From the NCBI GenBank assembly GCA_946481475.1, contig CAMLOB010000109.1, positions 1-9,589 on the forward strand: 9,589 bases of DNA. The letters run 5' to 3'. This document shows positions 5,473 to 9,589 of this stretch, in pieces. Origin of the DNA: an uncultured Chlorobiota bacterium (GTDB taxonomy: Bacteria; Bacteroidota; Kapaibacteriia; OLB7). The translations under genes and the position numbers were made by a program. The notes beneath the pieces are model-generated. The model ran no database searches, was not told where the DNA came from, and worked only from the letters and a program-made list of their open reading frames with translations. Positions within the stretch are counted from its first letter, which is position 1, and each line of letters opens with the position of its first letter.

Positions 5473-6405
5473 CTCTCCCCCAAACCTCCCCCCGCAAACC
5501 TGTTCCAGATGCGTGTGATCGGTCCCGCAACAGCCGCCGATGATGCGAAGGTCGGGGAGGAGTTCGCGGAGCCGAAGGTATCCGTCGGCAAGGAGCGACC
5601 GGTCGCCGGTGTCGAGCGTGTCGGATTCGTCCAGTTCGGCGTGGCTCTTCGTCGAGGCGTTGGCGCGGATTCCGCGGATGCGTTCCTTCCACTCGCCATC
5701 CTCCTCAAGCACGTGTGTGAAGTGTTCCGGATGGGCGCAGTTGATCATGAAATGGGTGGCATAGCGGTCGGTCATCCGGTCGGTCCGTTCAATTGCCTCC
5801 GGCAACGATTCGCCGTTCGGAAGCCGTCCGTCGGTCTCCACCGTAAACGAGATCACTGCCGGAATGCCGACCTCGGCCGCAGCCCTGAGGAGGCCGATCG
5901 CCTCGTCGCTGTAGTTCAGCGTCATGGCGGTTGCAAGATCGGCCCCCTCCTCTGCGAAGGCCCGTATCTGCGGCCGATGGTAGCTCAGGGCTTTGTCGGG
6001 CGACATGGCGTTCTCCACGGCGTATCCGTCTCCTCTCGGACCGATCGAACCGCTCAGCAGTACCGTTCCGCCGCCGGCTCTCTCTTCTTTCAATCCCCGC
6101 ACAAAGCGGACGGCTTTCCTGTTGATCCCGTCCAGATCGTTCTGCGTATATCCCATCCGAAATCCCCAGTCGGTATTCGCCCGCCAGGTCGGCGTCTCCA
6201 GAATGAAGCGGAGTCCGTACCGGTCGGCAAGCTCCAGATAGGGAGTGTAGTACCGGTCGAGCACTTCCCTCCCTTCGGACTGCGTCAGCAGCTCGAAGGC
6301 TGCGAAGTGGGGAAGCTCGATGCCGTGATGGAAGATCAGCGTCGTCTCGAGTCCGCCGTCAGTGAGCCACTTCCCTTCGGGGAAGAGTTGTGTGGTATAC
6401 GCCAT
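5470..6405 (-). CDS. Homocysteine S-methyltransferase family protein
   Basis: This 311-aa cytoplasmic enzyme belongs to the homocysteine S-methyltransferase family (PF02574; MmuM/BHMT/MetH N-terminal type), which transfers a methyl group from a donor such as S-methylmethionine to homocysteine to form methionine. Visible motifs are TDGGLETTLIF (15-25), ETPTWRAN (70-77), GSIGPRGDGY (119-128), MINCAHPEHF (220-229) and IIGGCCGTDHTHLEQ (288-302). The Cys of INC (223) and the two Cys of GGCCGT (292, 293) are the three zinc ligands of the family, so it should be active; the donor cannot be told. GGAGA at 6414-6418 lies 8 nt before ATG 6403-6405, favouring this start over the ATG five codons upstream, which overlaps that site. 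It follows the desaturase-type gene by 66 bp on the same strand and probably shares its transcript. Confidence 0.9.
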   Translation of the reverse strand: MAYTTQLFPEGKWLTDGGLETTLIFHHGIELPHFAAFELLTQSEGREVLDRYYTPYLELADRYGLRFILETPTWRANTDWGFRMGYTQNDLDGINRKAVRFVRGLKEERAGGGTVLLSGSIGPRGDGYAVENAMSPDKALSYHRPQIRAFAEEGADLATAMTLNYSDEAIGLLRAAAEVGIPAVISFTVETDGRLPNGESLPEAIERTDRMTDRYATHFMINCAHPEHFTHVLEEDGEWKERIRGIRANASTKSHAELDESDTLDTGDRSLLADGYLRLRELLPDLRIIGGCCGTDHTHLEQVCGGRFGGE

Positions 6406-6413
6406 CCTGATAT

Positions 6414-6418
6414 TCTCC
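6414..6418 (-). promoter_or_regulatory. Shine-Dalgarno GGAGA deciding the start
   Basis: Minus-strand GGAGA is 8 nt before the ATG at 6403-6405. The upstream in-frame ATG (6418-6420) overlaps this element and has no site of its own, so the shorter protein is favoured. Confidence 0.55.
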
Positions 6419-6471
6419 ATGATATGGTTCGGATTGTCTGTGTAAAAAGCATCGTCCTGCCGTCGCTGCGA

Positions 6472-7260
6472 TCATTCCCGGACGATCGGAACCGAAACCG
6501 GCTGCTGCTCCGCCTGACTGCCGACATCCCGGAACAGAAGCATCGCACCGATCCTGTCGGACGCTCCGGGGTAGAACCCGGTCTCGTGTTCATATTCCTT
6601 CGGATTGTCGAATGTACCGAAGAGGATGTCGAAGAGAGGAAGGTCGGAATAGTTCTGCCGGTGCACTCCCTGTCCGTGGTGGACCGTATGACTTTCCGGA
6701 CGCTGGATAATATAGCCCATCCACCGGGGCGTTCTGATGTTGGCATGCTGGAAGATGCTGAAGAAATTTGTGAGCAGCAGCACAACCGTTGTCGCCTGCG
6801 GCGAGATACCGACCAGCAGTGAAAAGCAGACGCTCCCCAGCAGGGTAAAGCCGACCATGTCCATCGGACTGAAGAAGAAGGCTCCGTAGGTGTCGAGCCG
6901 TTCGGCGCTGTGGTGCATCTGGTGGAACGTCCGCCAGAGGAAGTTCGAACCGTGCATCGTCCGGTGCCAGACGTAGAGGGCGAACTCGTAGAGGAGCAGA
7001 CCGGCCGACGCTCCCCCCAGCACCCCCACTCCCGTCAGGTCAAACAGACGGTACGGCTCAAGCAAGGGGTTGATGAAGAGGGGGAGATAGGAGGAAAGGA
7101 AGAAGAAGAGGGCAAATGCCCCGAGTCCCTTCAGCTTCCAGAATCTGATCCGCGGAAGCTCTCTGGCCGGGAAGACCGCCTCCCAGAACATCAGTGCAAG
7201 GTAGAGTCCGATCACGGCAAGGGAGATCGGATCGAGAAGAATGTCAATCGGCGTCGGCAT
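6472..7260 (-). CDS. Sterol desaturase/fatty acid hydroxylase family protein
   Basis: This 262-aa membrane di-iron oxygenase-type protein belongs to the fatty acid hydroxylase superfamily (PF04116), which hydroxylates or desaturates lipids at the membrane. The histidine clusters are complete: HRTMH (99-103), HQMHH (113-117), a single His in FQHAN (172) and HTVHH (191-195), followed by the family's NYSDLPLFDILFGTF. Hydrophobic segments at about 13-30, 46-65, 77-97 and 135-168 are consistent with a polytopic protein. Start MPTPID is chosen because the upstream alternative (7303-7305) adds a non-family peptide and precedes a minus-strand TATAAT that could be a promoter element; neither start has a clear Shine-Dalgarno site. 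It is the first gene of a likely two-gene unit with the methyltransferase. The substrate (sterol, carotenoid, fatty acid or ether lipid) cannot be read from sequence. Confidence 0.88.
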   Translation of the reverse strand: MPTPIDILLDPISLAVIGLYLALMFWEAVFPARELPRIRFWKLKGLGAFALFFFLSSYLPLFINPLLEPYRLFDLTGVGVLGGASAGLLLYEFALYVWHRTMHGSNFLWRTFHQMHHSAERLDTYGAFFFSPMDMVGFTLLGSVCFSLLVGISPQATTVVLLLTNFFSIFQHANIRTPRWMGYIIQRPESHTVHHGQGVHRQNYSDLPLFDILFGTFDNPKEYEHETGFYPGASDRIGAMLLFRDVGSQAEQQPVSVPIVRE

Positions 7261-7330
7261 AGTCTGTTGATAGTTGATAAAAGATTGATTATAGAGTCGG
7301 CGCATGAAGTACGATACGGGGGAGGCGTAC

Positions 7331-7358
7331 CCCTTGGTGATTCTTTGTGCCCTTGGTG
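7331..7358 (-). repeat. CACNAAG-type short intergenic repeats
   Basis: The plus strand reads CTTGGTG (7333-7339), CTTTGTG (7343-7349) and CTTGGTG (7352-7358), spaced 9-10 nt; the outer two extend to identical CCCTTGGTG. On the minus strand this is CACCAAG/CACAAAG. A related block (TTTCTCTGCGT then CTTCGTG) lies at 7667-7687. From memory, CACGAAGG- and ACGCAGAG-type strings are common intergenic repeats in several bacterial phyla with no known function. Confidence 0.5.
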
Positions 7359-7372
7359 TCCGCCGCGGCGGA
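7359..7372. repeat. 14-bp perfect palindrome
   Basis: TCCGCCGCGGCGGA is a perfect inverted repeat directly following the CTTGGTG repeats. It could form a short GC cruciform or be part of the same repeat family; no role is assigned. Confidence 0.5.
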
Positions 7373-7390
7373 TGGTGGTTATTCTCTCAC

Positions 7391-7416
7391 GGATGATCTC
7401 TCTTCAGAGACCATCC
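7391..7416. other. Stem-loop, 10 bp with CTTC loop
   Basis: GGATGATCTCT (7391-7401) pairs with AGAGACCATCC (7406-7416), one A/C mismatch, loop CTTC. No T-tract follows on either strand, so an intrinsic terminator is not supported. Confidence 0.5.
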
Positions 7417-7749
7417 ATTCCCATCACCTTTGAACCGCGACCTCTATAAATGATTGACTGAATAAATGCATGACCTGTCCGGCGCAGATACCCGGATGGT
7501 GGTCGGGTCGACCGGTCAGGACCGCTACAGTTCAAGAATCCCGTTCCGTCGCAGGCAGGCGACCTCGAACCCGCACCGCCGCCTATTCCTGAAGCCGGCC
7601 GCCGGTTTCTCCTTGCAGTCTCGGTGACGATCGGATCGCATCCGAACGCCCGCGCCGTCATATTCGTTTCTCTGCGTTTTCTTCGTGTTGACGGGTCTGT
7701 TCCGCAACCTGCATTCTCCTTCAGAGAGGAACGAACAGGGAGCGTGGAT

Positions 7750-7780
7750 CAGGGGAAGGAACCGGTCTGTTCTTCCCCTG
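7750..7780. other. Stem-loop, 12 bp with one bulge
   Basis: CAGGGGAA (7750-7757) pairs with TTCCCCTG (7773-7780); after a bulged G, GAAC (7759-7762) pairs with GTTC (7769-7772) around a 6-nt loop. It lies about 94 bp past the stop of the TPR protein gene and is the best candidate 3'-end structure for it, though without a T-tract. Confidence 0.5.
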
Positions 7781-7812
7781 CGAACCGGCACCCATCAAGG
7801 CGTAAGGTCGGG

Positions 7813-7827
7813 CCTCACAATGTGAGG
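7813..7827. promoter_or_regulatory. CCTCACA-A-TGTGAGG palindrome
   Basis: A 7-bp inverted repeat around one central base, flanked on both sides by the direct repeat AGGTCGGG (7805-7812 with the first base as in TAAGG, and 7825-7832). It is 47 bp beyond the stop codon of the TPR protein gene. It could be a small hairpin or a protein-binding site. Confidence 0.35.
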
Positions 7828-7873
7828 TCGGGTCTGTAAGGTTCGGATTGAAAGGATGGAAGGAGAGAACGAT

Positions 7874-9589
7874 TCAGAGGATCCAGTCGGTCTTTTTCTC
7901 CGGCGAGTACTCGCAGAAGACTCCGGTTCTGATCGAGACGTCCAGATGTTTGCCCAGAGAGGGATGAATGTCGGCGATCTTCCTGACGGCGTTCCGAAGA
8001 CGCCAGGTGACGGCCGAGCGGGCTTTTTCGGCACCGTCGGAAATCTTCCGCACCCGTCCCCCCTTGCCGACCGATTTCGACAGCATCTCCAGCAACCGGT
8101 CGTACTCCTCGCGCAAGGCGGCGATCCGTTCACCGTTCACGAACATTTCGGCCTCTTCCAGTTCTTCCTGCAGGTTCAGCAGCCGCTTTCGATAGGCGTT
8201 CCTTGCCCGTTCGTCGAAGACCTCCTCACCACGTTCCACCACTGCAACCCCCATCAGCTCGGTCACGTGGACAGGTTGACCGGGAGTCGAGAGAAGGCGG
8301 GCAATGTCGCGGTAACCCTTCAGATCGGCAAGCTGCGCTTCTGCGCCGTCGTAACGGATGCCCCAGAACTCCCCCTCCTGTCTGAAAACATTTGGAGAAC
8401 CGGCAGAGGAAGGTGCGGAGGTCGCAGTTTCGAGTGACTTCCCTTCCCGCCTCGCCATGTACTCCCAGAAAGGACGCAACCGGGTCTCGCCGCGATACGG
8501 GTTGACGTCGATCATCCACTGCAGGGCGGTCTGCGTATCGGCCGGTTCTCCGCGGTTGATCTTCTGTGAGAACTGTTCCAGGAAGTTCCGCCAGTATGCT
8601 TCCATTCGTTCGAGATCGCCGCTCAGGTAGAATGCGGCCGCCATGAAGGCGGGGAAATCGACCCACCCCTTCTCCAGAGGATGTTTTTCGGCAAGTTCTA
8701 TCGCCTCGGCAATCTCTCCCATCTCGAACTTCAGAAAAGCTCCGCAGGCAAAACAGGTCTCATCGCCGAACGGATTCAGCAGCATGGCCCGTTCGTAGAG
8801 TTGCAATCCTTCCTTCAGATAACCGAGATAGCCGAAGCTGAAAGCGATCTGCAGCAGGTTCTCGACATCGTTCGGGTTCAACCGGAGTCCTTTCCGCAGG
8901 AAATGCTCGGCCTTGTCGTACTCTCCGTTGAAGAGGTGAATTTTGCCGACGATCACCGCGCTGACGTGATCCCGCTCGTCAAGTTCCAGCGCCTTCCGTG
9001 CCCATTCGAACGCCCCCTTGCTGCTGACCTCCCAGCGGTCCCAGATCTGGCAACTCCACTCGTTGAAGTAGGTCATCGACATGCCGGTGTAGGCTCGGGC
9101 GTAGTGGGGATCGATCTCCATCGCCTGCCGGAAATACCGGCGGGCCTCCTCGTCGGCTTCCAGCGTCCCTTTCTTCACCTCCTGCAAACCCCGGAGCCAG
9201 CATTCATAGGCGCTCAGCGTCGTCAGGGACTTCCTCCGTATCTCCGCCAGAAGATCGGAGTCGACCGAGTGACGGAGCGTGACGGCGATCTTCTCGACGA
9301 TCTCCTCCTGCATCTGGAACAGCTCTTCCAAGGGGCCGCCGAACTTCTCGGCCCAGACGAGTCGGTCCTCCCCGACGTTGATCAACTGCACGTTCAACAG
9401 AAGCCGGTTGTTGTGATAGCGGGCAAGTCCCTTCACCAGATAATCGAGATGGAGACCGGCAGCTCCGCCCGGCAGGTCTCCCTTCTCGGGATGGAGACGG
9501 CTTGCGGCTTCATAGGAAATGATGCGGAACGGACGGAAACGGGAGAGATCGGTGATGATGTCCATGACCAGTCCGGTACAGAACATGCC
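7874..9589 (-). CDS. TolB-like/TPR regulator, 5' end beyond window
   Basis: At least 570 residues, open to the window edge, so the N-terminus is missing (residues counted from the first in-window Met). Residues 1-110, with GLVMDIITDLSRFRPFRIIS and DYLVKGLARYHNNRLLLNVQL, match the TolB-like N-terminal domain found with adenylate cyclases and winged-helix regulators. In those it is normally preceded by 'PFxNLSxD', so a catalytic or DNA-binding domain probably lies upstream. Residues 125-340 are TPR-like helices (EARRYFRQAMEIDPHYARAY; GEYDKAEHFLRKGLRLNPND). Residues 405-570 form a distinct module: WGIRYDGAEAQLADLKGYRD, PGQPVHVTEL, a coiled coil (RLLNLQEELEEAE), EKARSAVTWRLRNA, then HPSLGKHL and SIRTGVFCEY. 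I recall this tail on large ATPase/TPR/adenylate-cyclase-type bacterial proteins. A scaffold or signal-transducing role is inferred. Confidence 0.8.
   Translation of the reverse strand, partial: GMFCTGLVMDIITDLSRFRPFRIISYEAASRLHPEKGDLPGGAAGLHLDYLVKGLARYHNNRLLLNVQLINVGEDRLVWAEKFGGPLEELFQMQEEIVEKIAVTLRHSVDSDLLAEIRRKSLTTLSAYECWLRGLQEVKKGTLEADEEARRYFRQAMEIDPHYARAYTGMSMTYFNEWSCQIWDRWEVSSKGAFEWARKALELDERDHVSAVIVGKIHLFNGEYDKAEHFLRKGLRLNPNDVENLLQIAFSFGYLGYLKEGLQLYERAMLLNPFGDETCFACGAFLKFEMGEIAEAIELAEKHPLEKGWVDFPAFMAAAFYLSGDLERMEAYWRNFLEQFSQKINRGEPADTQTALQWMIDVNPYRGETRLRPFWEYMARREGKSLETATSAPSSAGSPNVFRQEGEFWGIRYDGAEAQLADLKGYRDIARLLSTPGQPVHVTELMGVAVVERGEEVFDERARNAYRKRLLNLQEELEEAEMFVNGERIAALREEYDRLLEMLSKSVGKGGRVRKISDGAEKARSAVTWRLRNAVRKIADIHPSLGKHLDVSIRTGVFCEYSPEKKTDWIL

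Larger units (their letters stand above)
7261..7873. other. Hairpin-rich gene-free stretch
   Basis: Over 600 bp separate two minus-strand genes. The short open frames here (up to 88 codons) lack ribosome sites and family signatures. What it does hold is structure: CTTNGTG repeats at 7331-7358, a perfect palindrome at 7359-7372, hairpins at 7391-7416, 7591-7609, 7631-7645 and 7750-7780, and a palindrome at 7813-7827. None has a classical T-tract, so termination of the 7874 gene is not assigned with confidence. The promoter of the desaturase gene should lie near 7261-7320. Confidence 0.55.

Noticed and set aside
5509..6822. A 437-codon plus-strand open frame
   Set aside because: It lies antisense across the methyltransferase and most of the desaturase-type gene, both of which show clear family motifs. 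Its translation has no recognisable domain, and its length is explained by the GC-rich codon use of the opposite strand.
7750..7780. Confident rho-independent terminator
   Set aside because: The stem is strong but no run of Ts follows on either strand, so it is reported only as a stem-loop.
7404..7839. Small genes on either strand (71-88 codons)
   Set aside because: They overlap each other in different frames, lack ribosome sites, read as Arg/Pro-rich noise and include hairpin and repeat sequence.
8226..8666. 146-codon minus-strand open frame inside the TPR protein gene
   Set aside because: It is an out-of-frame shadow of the 7874-9589 reading frame, whose TPR and C-terminal motifs are clear.

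Overview
The window looks like chromosomal DNA from a moderately GC-rich member of the Bacteroidota/Rhodothermota/Balneolota/Ignavibacteriota side of the bacteria. The best clue is an exported repeat protein (2530-4725) that ends in a type IX secretion (T9SS) type A sorting domain, a system largely confined to that group. A partial TolB-like/TPR signalling protein at the right edge fits the same assignment. The phylum is an inference from gene content; there is no marker gene. No tRNA, rRNA, CRISPR array or intact insertion sequence was found.

Layout. 1-397 holds no convincing gene. It carries three runs of six Gs, an 11-bp tandem duplication, three consecutive stem-loops (one preceded by GTAG, like a REP element) and a strong hairpin that probably terminates the next gene. 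398-1081 (-) encodes an unrecognised 227-aa protein. The 258-bp divergent gap may contain a winged-helix gene remnant. 1340-2338 (+) is one conserved hypothetical reading frame interrupted by an in-frame TAA at 1835-1837; two terminator-like hairpins follow it. 2530-4725 (+) is the T9SS-exported Asp-box protein, and 4796-5224 (+) is a DUF1801 protein. The convergent gap 5225-5469 carries a 16-bp minisatellite with an inverted echo at its far end. 7260-5470 (-) is a probable two-gene unit, a sterol desaturase/fatty-acid hydroxylase-type membrane protein followed by a homocysteine S-methyltransferase. 7261-7873 is a hairpin-rich gene-free stretch with degenerate CTTNGTG repeats. 7874-9589 (-) is the 5'-truncated TolB-like/TPR protein.

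How the genes relate. Most look like independent accessory or housekeeping genes. The only likely operon is the desaturase plus methyltransferase pair, and no shared pathway is evident. I do not see a clear multi-gene defence or mobile system. The observations most worth checking are the stop-interrupted conserved gene, the structured DNA in 89-208, the minisatellite between convergent genes, the hairpin-rich 7.3-7.85 kb gap, and a 9-nt motif (CCTRTCTTG) that precedes two of the genes.
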